Assembly (NCBI GenBank): GCA_005880445.1
Contig: VBGJ01000070.1
Location: 1-42,076 of the forward strand
DNA length: 42,076 bases
Source of the DNA: Chloroflexota bacterium
GTDB taxonomy: Bacteria; Chloroflexota; Dormibacteria; Aeolococcales; Aeolococcaceae
Direction of reading: 5' to 3'
The translations under genes and the position numbers were made by a program. Under the pieces are notes generated by a model, which was not told where the DNA came from, made no database searches, and worked only from the letters and a program-made list of their open reading frames with translations. Within the stretch, counting starts at the first letter, position 1. Every line of letters begins with the position of its first letter. Shown piece after piece: positions 30,657-38,156 of this stretch.

Positions 30657-31655
30657 ATGACGTCGCTGGTGACAGGAGCGACCGGGTTGCTCGGCAGCCA
30701 TCTGACGGACCTGCTGGTGGCGCGTGGCGAGCGGCCGCGTATCCTGGTGCGGCCGGGGGAGTCACTGGACGGGCTCGCGCACGCGGGCGTCGACGTGTGC
30801 TGGGGCGACATGACGGACGCGGCATCGCTGGAGATCGCGGTGCGGGATGTCGACCGAGTCTTTCACTGCGCGGCGAGGACCGGACCTTGGGGCCCGCCGG
30901 CCGAGTATCGCGCCGTCAACGTGTGGGGCCTCGAGACGCTCTTGGGCGTCGCCCTCACCGCCGGTGTACGCCGCTTCGTGCATGTCAGCTCGATCACGGT
31001 GCACGGCAACGACGTGCGCGGCACGGCTGATGAAACAGCGCCGATGCGCGTGGAGCCCAATCCGTACAGCCGATCCAAGGTCGCCGCTGAACGGCTGCTG
31101 GCGCGCGCAGTGCGTGAACGCGGCGCTCCGGTGACCATCGTGCGTCCGGGATGGATCTACGGGCCTCGCGACACCGCGAGCTTCGCCCGGTTCGCGGCGC
31201 TGATCGAACAGAGACGGATGATCGTCATCGGCCCCGGAACGAACCACGTGCCGCTGGTGTTCGCTCAGGATGCGGCGGCGAGTCTGCTTCTGGCGAGCGA
31301 AGCTGCGCACGCAGTGGGCAGGGAGTACGTGATCGTCAATGACGAGCCCGTCACGCAGCGCGACTTCCTCGACGCCATCGCGACGGAGCTCAACGTCGCT
31401 CCGCCCACTCGCCATCTGCCGTACCGGCTCGCCGTCCTCCTGGGTGCGACAGCTGAGGCGGGAGCCCGCCTCACGCGAAGGCGGCAGCCGCCACCGCTCA
31501 TGCGGTACGGAGTGAACCTGCTCGGGGGAGAGAACCGGTTCGTCATCACGCGAGCGAGGCGGGAGCTGGGATTCTCTCCGCAGGTCCGTCTGGCCGAGGG
31601 TGTCAAGCGCGCGGTCGAGTGGTTTCGCGCAGGTCATGAAGCGCTGGCGGCGTAG
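30657..31655 (+). CDS. NAD(P)-dependent epimerase/dehydratase (extended SDR) 2
   Basis: 332 aa. The Rossmann motif SLVTGATGLLGSHL lies at residues 3–16, the catalytic YSRSK at 137/141, and a Ser in HVSSITVHG upstream. It is 3-beta-HSD/sterol-dehydrogenase-like in style (RPGWIYGPRDTASFARFAAL). The ATG lies 7 nt after the flippase-like gene. It is related to, but less similar than, the pair SDR 3 and SDR 5 downstream. Confidence 0.9.
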   Translation: MTSLVTGATGLLGSHLTDLLVARGERPRILVRPGESLDGLAHAGVDVCWGDMTDAASLEIAVRDVDRVFHCAARTGPWGPPAEYRAVNVWGLETLLGVALTAGVRRFVHVSSITVHGNDVRGTADETAPMRVEPNPYSRSKVAAERLLARAVRERGAPVTIVRPGWIYGPRDTASFARFAALIEQRRMIVIGPGTNHVPLVFAQDAAASLLLASEAAHAVGREYVIVNDEPVTQRDFLDAIATELNVAPPTRHLPYRLAVLLGATAEAGARLTRRRQPPPLMRYGVNLLGGENRFVITRARRELGFSPQVRLAEGVKRAVEWFRAGHEALAA

Positions 31656-31671
31656 CGGCGAGAGCGGAACG

Positions 31672-32718
31672 ATGAATGTACTGGTCACCGGTGGCAACGG
31701 ATTCGTAGGGCGACATGTGGTGGCTGCTCTCCAGGAGCGGGGTGACCGCGTTCGCGTGCTTGCTCTGCCTGGCGAGGAAACGTCGTGGCTCGAGACGCGT
31801 GGCGTCGACGTCCGTCGAGGCGATGTCCGGCAGCCAGAGACGCTTGCCGAACCCGTGCGCGGGGTGCAGAAGTTGATCCATCTGGCGGCCATGATGGATG
31901 TGTGGCGCCCGATCCGTGACTACCGCACTGTGAATGTGAGCGGCACCGAGAATGTGTGTCGCGCCGCGCTGACGGCCGGCGTTAGACACCTTGTACACAT
32001 GAGCTCATCGAGCGTCTACGGGATGGGGAATGGGCGCCCGGTCGACGAAGACTTTCCCCTGGCCCCGTTCAAGGATCCCTACCCCGTCTCCAAAGCCGAG
32101 GGCGACGCGTTGGTGCAGCATATGATCGCCGAGCACGGCTTGCCGGCCGTCATCGTCCGACCCGACCAGATCTTCGGTCCCGGCGACCACCTTCACTTCG
32201 CTCACATGGCGGACAGAATCGCCCGTGGACGGAGCGTCATCGTCGGATCAGGACGCAACGCGATGCCGTTCGTGTATGTCAGCGATGCGGTGCAAGGGCT
32301 GCTGCTCGCGCTCGACAACGAACGTGCACTTGGCCGGGCGTTCAACATCACGAATGACGAGCGCCTCACGCAGCAAGAGCTGCTCGCAGCGATTGCAAGC
32401 GAGGTCGGCGCCGAGACGCCCCGGCTGCACCTCCCGTTTCGCGCCCTGTACATCGCCGGCTGGCTGGCTGAACGAGTAGCCGGCTTCGCCGGCTCCGGAC
32501 GCCGTCCACCCATCACACGGCTCGGCGCCGCGTTCTTCGGGACCGACAACCGGTATTCGATCGACAGAGCCCGGCGAGAGCTTGGTTACAGGCCACGCGT
32601 CGGGCTGCGCGAGGGCGTGCGGCTGGCCGCTCTGTGGTACCGGCATCGCAACCCATCTGGGACGACATCTGCTCGCGCGACCACGCCCGCGGTCGAGTGG
32701 GTGGCCGGAGAGAGGTGA
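31672..32718 (+). CDS. NAD(P)-dependent epimerase/dehydratase (extended SDR) 3
   Basis: 348 aa from ATG 31672; the track's 31600 start overlaps SDR 2. The N-terminus is MNVLVTGGNGFVGRHVV, the catalytic YPVSK is at 137/141, and there is a Ser in HMSSSSVYG. It is very similar along its whole length to SDR 5 (33496): both share GEETSW/DEDTSWL, GSGRNA(M/L)PFVYVSD and FGTDNRYSIDRARRELGY-type segments. The two flank a classical SDR, so they look like a tandem duplication around it. Its stop overlaps the next start (GTGA). Confidence 0.9.
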   Translation: MNVLVTGGNGFVGRHVVAALQERGDRVRVLALPGEETSWLETRGVDVRRGDVRQPETLAEPVRGVQKLIHLAAMMDVWRPIRDYRTVNVSGTENVCRAALTAGVRHLVHMSSSSVYGMGNGRPVDEDFPLAPFKDPYPVSKAEGDALVQHMIAEHGLPAVIVRPDQIFGPGDHLHFAHMADRIARGRSVIVGSGRNAMPFVYVSDAVQGLLLALDNERALGRAFNITNDERLTQQELLAAIASEVGAETPRLHLPFRALYIAGWLAERVAGFAGSGRRPPITRLGAAFFGTDNRYSIDRARRELGYRPRVGLREGVRLAALWYRHRNPSGTTSARATTPAVEWVAGER

Positions 32719-33485
32719 AACCGGTGCCCAAACCGTTGATCGGAGAGGTGGCGATCGTGACGGGCGCCAGCTCGGGCATCGGCGCCGTCACCGCCCGAGT
32801 GCTGGCCGCGCGCGGAGCGAGCGTCGTGCTCGCCGCCCGGCGGCGCGCCGAGCTGGAAGCGCAAGCCCGGGCGATAGAGGCCGACGCGGGCCAATCGATT
32901 GCGGTTCCCGTCGACGTCGCCGACCCCGACCAGGTGGCCCGGCTCGTCGAGCGGGCTCTCGCCGCGTTCGGGAAGGTCGATGTGCTGGTGAACAACGCTG
33001 GGATCAATTGGTCGCGTCCGCTGGCTCGCAGCGACGCCGACGACATCGTCCGGGTGGTCGGCATCGATCTCCTGGGCGCCATGGTGCTCACGCGTGCCGT
33101 CCTGCCCGGGATGCTCGACCGGCGCCACGGCGCGATCGTCTCGGTTGGATCGCTGTCGGGGCGTGTTGCGATGGAGCCGCTCTACTCTGCCGCGAAGTAC
33201 GGCCTGCGCGGTTTCTCGCTGTCATTGCGGCGTCAGCTCGCCGGCAGCGGTGTGTCGGTGTCGCTCGTGTCGCCGGGGAACATTCGCACCGCAATGACGG
33301 GTCATCTGCAGGCCCGGTTGCCCGAGCCCGATCTGGTGGCGACGACGATCGCAGATCTCGTCACGCGCCCGCGTCGTGAGGTTGTTGTGCCACGAAGGCA
33401 CTACGTGATCGCTTGGCTCGAGGAGGCACTTCCCGGCTTGGCGGATCTGGCATATCGCCGGCGCCACTGGTCGCCGGTGTCGTAG
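32715..33485 (+). CDS. classical short-chain dehydrogenase/reductase (SDR 4)
   Basis: 256 aa. It has the nucleotide motif TGASSGIG, the structural NNAG, the catalytic Ser in VSVGSLSG, and YSAAK at 157/161, so all active-site residues are present. GTG 32715 overlaps the previous TGA and has GGAGAG upstream; GTG 32724 is an alternative, and the track's 32634 start is inside SDR 3. The substrate is unknown; a keto group made or used by the neighbouring extended SDRs is a reasonable guess. Confidence 0.9.
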   Translation: MKPVPKPLIGEVAIVTGASSGIGAVTARVLAARGASVVLAARRRAELEAQARAIEADAGQSIAVPVDVADPDQVARLVERALAAFGKVDVLVNNAGINWSRPLARSDADDIVRVVGIDLLGAMVLTRAVLPGMLDRRHGAIVSVGSLSGRVAMEPLYSAAKYGLRGFSLSLRRQLAGSGVSVSLVSPGNIRTAMTGHLQARLPEPDLVATTIADLVTRPRREVVVPRRHYVIAWLEEALPGLADLAYRRRHWSPVS

Positions 33486-33495
33486 AGGAAGAGAC

Positions 33496-34527
33496 ATGAA
33501 CGTGCTGATCACCGGGGGCAACGGCCTGCTCGGCCGCCATCTCGTACCGGAACTTCAGGGGCGCGGCGATGCAGTGCGAGTGCTCACGCTTCCGGATGAA
33601 GACACCTCGTGGCTCGATGAGCGTGGCGTCCCGGTGGTTGCCGGTGACGTCCGCCGGCCCGAGACGCTGGTTGCTCCCATGCGTGGGGTGGAAGCGGTGC
33701 TGCACCTCGCCGGCATGATGGGCGTCTGGCGGCCACTCGCCGACTACCGTGCGGTCAACGTGACGGGCGCAGAGAACGTCGCCCGGGCGGCTCTGGCGGT
33801 GGGCGTGCGTCGCTTCGTCCATGTCAGCTCGTGGACGGTGTACGGCATGAACCTGGGAAGACCCGCCGACGAGGATTTCCCGCTCAGGCCGTTTCATGAG
33901 CCATACGCCGTCACCAAGGCCGAGGGCGACCGTCTGATCCAACGCCTGATCCGTGAAGCCGGACTGCCGGCTGTCATCATCAGGCCGGGCACGTTTTTCG
34001 GTCCCGGTGACCGGCTGCATTTCGGGCGAACAGCGGATCGCCTGCGCGCCGGCAGGGGCCTCATCGTGGGCTCCGGCCGGAACGCCCTGCCATTCGTGTA
34101 CGTGAGCGACGTGGTCCAGGGGCTCCTGCTGGCGCTCGACGTCGACGCGGCGACGGGTCATGCGTACAACATCGCTCACGACCAACCCCTCACCCAGCAG
34201 CAGTTCCTCAACACGGTTGCGGCCGCAACCGGTGCCAAGCGACCGTCGCTCCACGCGCCCTACAACGCGCTGTACGTCGCTGGGTATGCGGCGGAACGTC
34301 TCGCCGCCCTGACCGGCTCTCGCCGGCAGCCGGTGTTGACCAGGCTGGGCGTCAAGGTCTTCGGTAGCGACAACCGGCATGCCATTGACAAGGCGCGCCG
34401 AGAGCTCGGCTATGCGCCTCGCGTCGCGCTGCGTGACGGTGTCGTCCGTGCTGCGGAGTGGTACTTGCAGCAGGGCTCGTCCGCAAAGCTTTCCGTAGCG
34501 GCGGCGGGTGCCGGAATCACGGTTTGA
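33496..34527 (+). CDS. NAD(P)-dependent epimerase/dehydratase (extended SDR) 5
   Basis: 343 aa. MNVLITGGNGLLGRHLV, catalytic YAVTK at 137/141, Ser in HVSSWTVYG, and RPGTFFGPGDRLHF. A close paralogue of SDR 3 with collinear motifs throughout. It is the last gene of the 16-kb operon: a gap of 60 nt follows before the large secreted protein, without an obvious terminator. Confidence 0.9.
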   Translation: MNVLITGGNGLLGRHLVPELQGRGDAVRVLTLPDEDTSWLDERGVPVVAGDVRRPETLVAPMRGVEAVLHLAGMMGVWRPLADYRAVNVTGAENVARAALAVGVRRFVHVSSWTVYGMNLGRPADEDFPLRPFHEPYAVTKAEGDRLIQRLIREAGLPAVIIRPGTFFGPGDRLHFGRTADRLRAGRGLIVGSGRNALPFVYVSDVVQGLLLALDVDAATGHAYNIAHDQPLTQQQFLNTVAAATGAKRPSLHAPYNALYVAGYAAERLAALTGSRRQPVLTRLGVKVFGSDNRHAIDKARRELGYAPRVALRDGVVRAAEWYLQQGSSAKLSVAAAGAGITV

Positions 34528-34587
34528 CTTCGAAAAAGGGACCCGCCAAAATATCGGGTAGTTCGAGCAACAGGAAGGGATTTGTCG

Positions 34588-37575
34588 GTGTTGCCGTGGC
34601 GTAGTCGGCGCAAGCTGACGTTTCCGGCTAGGGTCATCGTCCTGCTCGCCGGCGCGACACTCGCGCTCGCCCTGGTCGGCTCGACTATCGATGGTGGCGG
34701 CTCACAGGCGACCTCCGCGTCCCCCGGCGGGAGCGGGGTCGAGATTCTCCCGGGCCGCGTGGTGCACGTCGGCGCCCCGCAGACGTTTGCGACCTCGACG
34801 CCTTCGGCTGAGGGCCTCTCCGTGCCGGTAACCCTGCAGAACGTGAGCGGGCGCCCGCTCATGGCGAAGGCGGCGGACTTCCTTTTAATGGCAGAAGGGG
34901 ACACGTTCAGCCAGGTTGGCGCCCCGGCCCCGGCCGGTTCCCTCTCGGGTCAGATCGCGCCGGGAGCGTCGCGCGCATCGACACTCACCTTCTTGGTGCC
35001 ACCGGCGGCGGTCCCCGCGGCCAGCATCCTGTACCACTCGACCACCGACGGCGTGACCGGCTTCATCCGATTCAACTCGACGACGGGTGTGCCGCCGGGG
35101 GCGTCTACCACGCGGGCAGCCGCCGGGTCCGTAACGGCCGCCGCTACCACGACCAACACGGTCGAGGACAACTTCACGCGGGCGAACCAGGCGGGCTGGG
35201 GCACCAGCACCAACGCGGACGGCGTCGCCAATGTCGCCTGGGGCATGGACGGCAGCGGCTCGCTGACCAACGTCACGATCGCCGGCAACACCGGCCAGTA
35301 CGGGTATCCGGGCACGGTCAACCAAGTCGGCATCGCCTCTGCGGGCGGCACCAGCCATAACGGCGGCGATGCCCTGGTGCAGTTCTCGGTCAGCGCGGTG
35401 GGACACGTGACCCCTTACGTGGTGGAGAACGCCTGCGCCGACAAGTCCTGCTACTACGGCGCTCGGATGCACACATCCCAGCACCTGCTGGAGGTGGCCC
35501 GGCGCATGGCCGGAGGCACGGGCATCCTGGCCTCGGTCGCCTTCACGCCGACGGCGGGCACGCTCTACTGGATGCGGCTCGACGTCGTCGTGGGGAGTGG
35601 CAGCGACACCATCCGGGCCAAGGTCTGGGCCGACGGGGCGGCCGAGCCCAGCTGGATGGTCAGCGCGACCGACCTCCTCCCGCTGGCAGCGAACCTCTCG
35701 GGCACCGGTGGGTCCTGGGATCAGGCGGGCCCTGGCGAGACCATGAACTACCACTGCTACGCCTACGCGAGCAGCGGCCTGGCGACGGGGTGCGGGCAGA
35801 GCGGCACTCCCACACCGACGCCCACGCCCACGCCGACCCCCACGCCCACACCCACACCAACTCCAACATCCACACCCACACCGACACCGACACCCGGACA
35901 GCTGGCTCTGCTTCGGGCGAAGATCTGGGCGGCCGGCACGACGGAGCCGGGCAGCTGGATGGTGACCGGCGCCTCCCAGGCTGGTCCTCTGGCAGCCGAG
36001 GTGGTGGGCGCCGGGGGCTCGTGGGATCAGGCCGGCACAGGCGAGGCCATCAACTACTCGTGCTTCGCATATGCGACAGGCACTGCGGCTGCGCCGTGCG
36101 GCGGCGGTGCTGGCATCAACACGATCGAGGACAACTTCACCCGGGCGAACCAGGCGGGCTGGGGCACCAGCACCAACGCGGACGGCGTCGCCAATGTCGC
36201 CTGGGGCATGGACGGCGGCGGCTCGCTGACCAACGTCGCCATCGCAGGCAACACCGGCCAGTACGGGTATCCGGGCACGGTCAACCAGGTCGGCATCGCC
36301 TCTGCGGGCGGCACCAGCCATAACGGCGGCGATGCCTTGGTGCAGTTCTCGGTCAGCGCGGTGGGACACGTGACCCCCTACGTGGTGGAGAACGCCTGCG
36401 CCGACAAGTCCTGTTACTACGCAGCCCGGATGCACACATCTCAGAACCGACTGGAGGTTGCCGAGGGCTCCGGCGGAAACACGAGCGTTGTTGCAGCTGT
36501 GCCATTCACTGCGTCCGCAGGCCACTCCTTTTGGATGCGCCTCGACGTGACCTATGTGTCAGGCTCGTTCAACGAGCACGCCGCCAATGGGGTCGGGGAT
36601 CCATGGGGCACCGCGGTGGACGGAGCAGGCAACGTCTGGTTCGCCGAACCGGGCTGCGACTTCGGCAGCGGCTGCAGCTCATCGACACCACCCGGTCAGA
36701 TCGGTGAGGTGATAGCTGCGACGGGTTCCGTCAATCTCTATCCGCTGCCGAATCTCACCAACAACCAGCCCCTCTTCGTGGCATTGGACGGGATGGGCAA
36801 CGTCTGGTTCACCACGCCGAACAACGACATGATCGGCGAGTTCAACCCGCTCACGCACAGCTTTGTTGGCCAATGGGCCGTCACGCCCGGCACAGGCCCT
36901 TGGGATCTGACCTTCAACAAAGGTGTCATCTGGTACAGCGAGCACTATGTCAGCGCGGTGGGCGAGTTCAATCCGGCTGCGCACACGCACGCCGACTTCC
37001 AAACGCCAACCGGAAGCAGTAATCCTTATGGCATCGTCGGTAATGACCCAGCCAACGGCAACCTGGTCTGGTTCACCGAGAACAACGGGAACGTTGCGCG
37101 CATCGGCGTAGTCGACACCGCCAACGGCAACGCCATCGCCGAGTACCTCATTCGCTCGGTCTTACCCGGTTCATCGCTGACGGCTCACAGCATCGCGCTC
37201 GACGCGCAAGGACATCCATGGTGGACGGAGGGATGGGTGCACGACATCGGCACGCTCAATCCTGGTGGAGGGACTCCCGGTTCGTGTGGGACCGCGAGTG
37301 GAGACTGCCTCGGCGTGAGCGAATATGCACTGCCGACCGGCGGGTGCAGCGGTTCACATGTCTCTGGCATCCACATCACGAGCTCAGGATCGGTGTGGTC
37401 GGATGACTCGCTGTCCGCGCAGCTCTTCAGCTTCGACCCGAGCGCGGGCCAGTTCTCAGGCTATGCACTGACCAACTGCGGTGCGCACCCGCACGACGGT
37501 CTCAATGTGGACTCATCGAACCACCTGTGGTGGGACGAGGAGTTCGCCAACAACATTGGCAACTTGATCCCCTAG
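34588..37575 (+). CDS. large secreted protein: duplicated lectin-like modules, Thr-Pro linker and streptogramin-lyase-like beta-propeller
   Basis: About 995 aa. An N-terminal anchor (ARVIVLLAGATLALALVGS) is followed by a ~150-residue beta-rich domain, then module A1 (EDNFTRANQAGWG...), half-module B1 (RAKVWADGAAEPSW...GSWDQAGPGE), a 30-residue Thr-Pro linker, half-module B2, module A2 and, after an abrupt junction (WMRLDVTYVSGSFNEHA), a C-terminal beta-propeller with repeats such as GTAVDGAGNVWFAEP and VALDGMGNVWFTTP, as in virginiamycin B lyase-like (Vgb) proteins. Vgb catalytic residues cannot be confirmed by eye. The track starts at TTG 34582; GTG 34588 has AGGAAGGG at better spacing. Likely a surface carbohydrate-binding or adhesion protein (inference). 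Confidence 0.85.
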   Translation: MLPWRSRRKLTFPARVIVLLAGATLALALVGSTIDGGGSQATSASPGGSGVEILPGRVVHVGAPQTFATSTPSAEGLSVPVTLQNVSGRPLMAKAADFLLMAEGDTFSQVGAPAPAGSLSGQIAPGASRASTLTFLVPPAAVPAASILYHSTTDGVTGFIRFNSTTGVPPGASTTRAAAGSVTAAATTTNTVEDNFTRANQAGWGTSTNADGVANVAWGMDGSGSLTNVTIAGNTGQYGYPGTVNQVGIASAGGTSHNGGDALVQFSVSAVGHVTPYVVENACADKSCYYGARMHTSQHLLEVARRMAGGTGILASVAFTPTAGTLYWMRLDVVVGSGSDTIRAKVWADGAAEPSWMVSATDLLPLAANLSGTGGSWDQAGPGETMNYHCYAYASSGLATGCGQSGTPTPTPTPTPTPTPTPTPTPTSTPTPTPTPGQLALLRAKIWAAGTTEPGSWMVTGASQAGPLAAEVVGAGGSWDQAGTGEAINYSCFAYATGTAAAPCGGGAGINTIEDNFTRANQAGWGTSTNADGVANVAWGMDGGGSLTNVAIAGNTGQYGYPGTVNQVGIASAGGTSHNGGDALVQFSVSAVGHVTPYVVENACADKSCYYAARMHTSQNRLEVAEGSGGNTSVVAAVPFTASAGHSFWMRLDVTYVSGSFNEHAANGVGDPWGTAVDGAGNVWFAEPGCDFGSGCSSSTPPGQIGEVIAATGSVNLYPLPNLTNNQPLFVALDGMGNVWFTTPNNDMIGEFNPLTHSFVGQWAVTPGTGPWDLTFNKGVIWYSEHYVSAVGEFNPAAHTHADFQTPTGSSNPYGIVGNDPANGNLVWFTENNGNVARIGVVDTANGNAIAEYLIRSVLPGSSLTAHSIALDAQGHPWWTEGWVHDIGTLNPGGGTPGSCGTASGDCLGVSEYALPTGGCSGSHVSGIHITSSGSVWSDDSLSAQLFSFDPSAGQFSGYALTNCGAHPHDGLNVDSSNHLWWDEEFANNIGNLIP
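35155..35499 (+). repeat. 345-bp direct repeat, copy 1 (module A1)
   Basis: Encodes the first EDNFTRANQAGWG module. It is collinear with 36118–36462 at an offset of exactly 963 bp, with about 18 mismatches by eye (roughly 95% identity), many of them silent. The offset is a multiple of three, so recombination between copies would keep the frame. Confidence 0.9.
35806..35895 (+). repeat. Thr-Pro dipeptide repeat (ACGCCC-type hexamers)
   Basis: Fifteen consecutive Thr/Ser-Pro codon pairs coding for the linker between half-modules B1 and B2. All units keep the 6-bp period; third positions vary (ACG/ACC/ACA/ACT with CCC/CCG/CCA). Length variation by slippage is expected. Confidence 0.9.
36118..36462 (+). 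repeat. 345-bp direct repeat, copy 2 (module A2)
   Basis: Second copy of the EDNFTRANQAGWG module, about 95% identical to 35155–35499 by eye. In this copy the downstream half-module B is cut short and joined to the beta-propeller; a separate B half lies before it. Confidence 0.9.
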
Positions 37576-37685
37576 CGGCTTTCGCCAATAGGCGATCGAC
37601 TCGCCCGAAACGCGACGGATGGGAGCCGATGCGGCGCGCGGGTCGGATCGAAGAGCACGTAGACTGCGGGCCGGAGGTGACGCCC

Positions 37686-38054
37686 ATGTTTGCATCGGTC
37701 GACGACATCGCTCCCCACGTCCTCATGGAAGGTATCCACGCGCGGCCTGTGCACGGCGACCAGATCACACTTGCTATCGTCGAGCTCGGCCCCGGCATTC
37801 GCATGCCGGAGCACCGTCATCTCAACGAGCAGGTCGGCGTGGTGCTGCGCGGAGAGTTCACGTTCACTGTCGGCGGAGAGACGCAGGTGCGCCGGCCTGG
37901 TGACATGTGGGTGATTCCATCGGACGTGCCGCACAGCGTCGACGCGACCGGTGACGCAGGGTGCACGCTCGTCGAGACCTTCTGCCCGCCCCGAGGAGAC
38001 TGGGCCGACACTCGCCGCGAGCCTCCGGCTCGAGGAGTGTGGCCGCCGCGCTGA
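37686..38054 (+). CDS. cupin-domain protein
   Basis: A 122-aa single-domain cupin. Motif 1 is MPEHRHLNEQVGVVLRGEF (metal-type His, His, Glu) and motif 2 is GDMWVIPSDVPHSV with His. The C-terminus is short and Arg/Pro-rich. ATG 37686 has GGAGGTGA 6 nt upstream, clearly better than the track's 37527 start. Small cupins of this type bind a metal and may act as sugar- or small-molecule-binding proteins or enzymes; no specific role is evident. The 110-nt gap before it holds nothing I recognise. Confidence 0.88.
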   Translation: MFASVDDIAPHVLMEGIHARPVHGDQITLAIVELGPGIRMPEHRHLNEQVGVVLRGEFTFTVGGETQVRRPGDMWVIPSDVPHSVDATGDAGCTLVETFCPPRGDWADTRREPPARGVWPPR

Positions 38055-38156
38055 GCGGCGTCAGTAGTACGCAAGAACACGCGCCAAGCAACGCAAGTTT
38101 CCCCGGATTCCGGTCGTTGGTCGTCGTAGAACCACGTGAACCGGGGAGGCGTTTCC

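Noticed and set aside
29540-30811. Minus-strand 423-aa ORF
   Set aside because: Opposite to the LPG-TM gene; low-complexity, charged translation without domains.
34528-34587. Possible riboswitch before the large secreted protein (ACCCG…CGGGT)
   Set aside because: Only a 5-bp stem with no conserved riboswitch core; the gap is too short.
34885-36525. Minus-strand 546-aa ORF
   Set aside because: A shadow of the duplicated secreted protein; its apparent internal repeats only mirror the 345-bp direct repeats.
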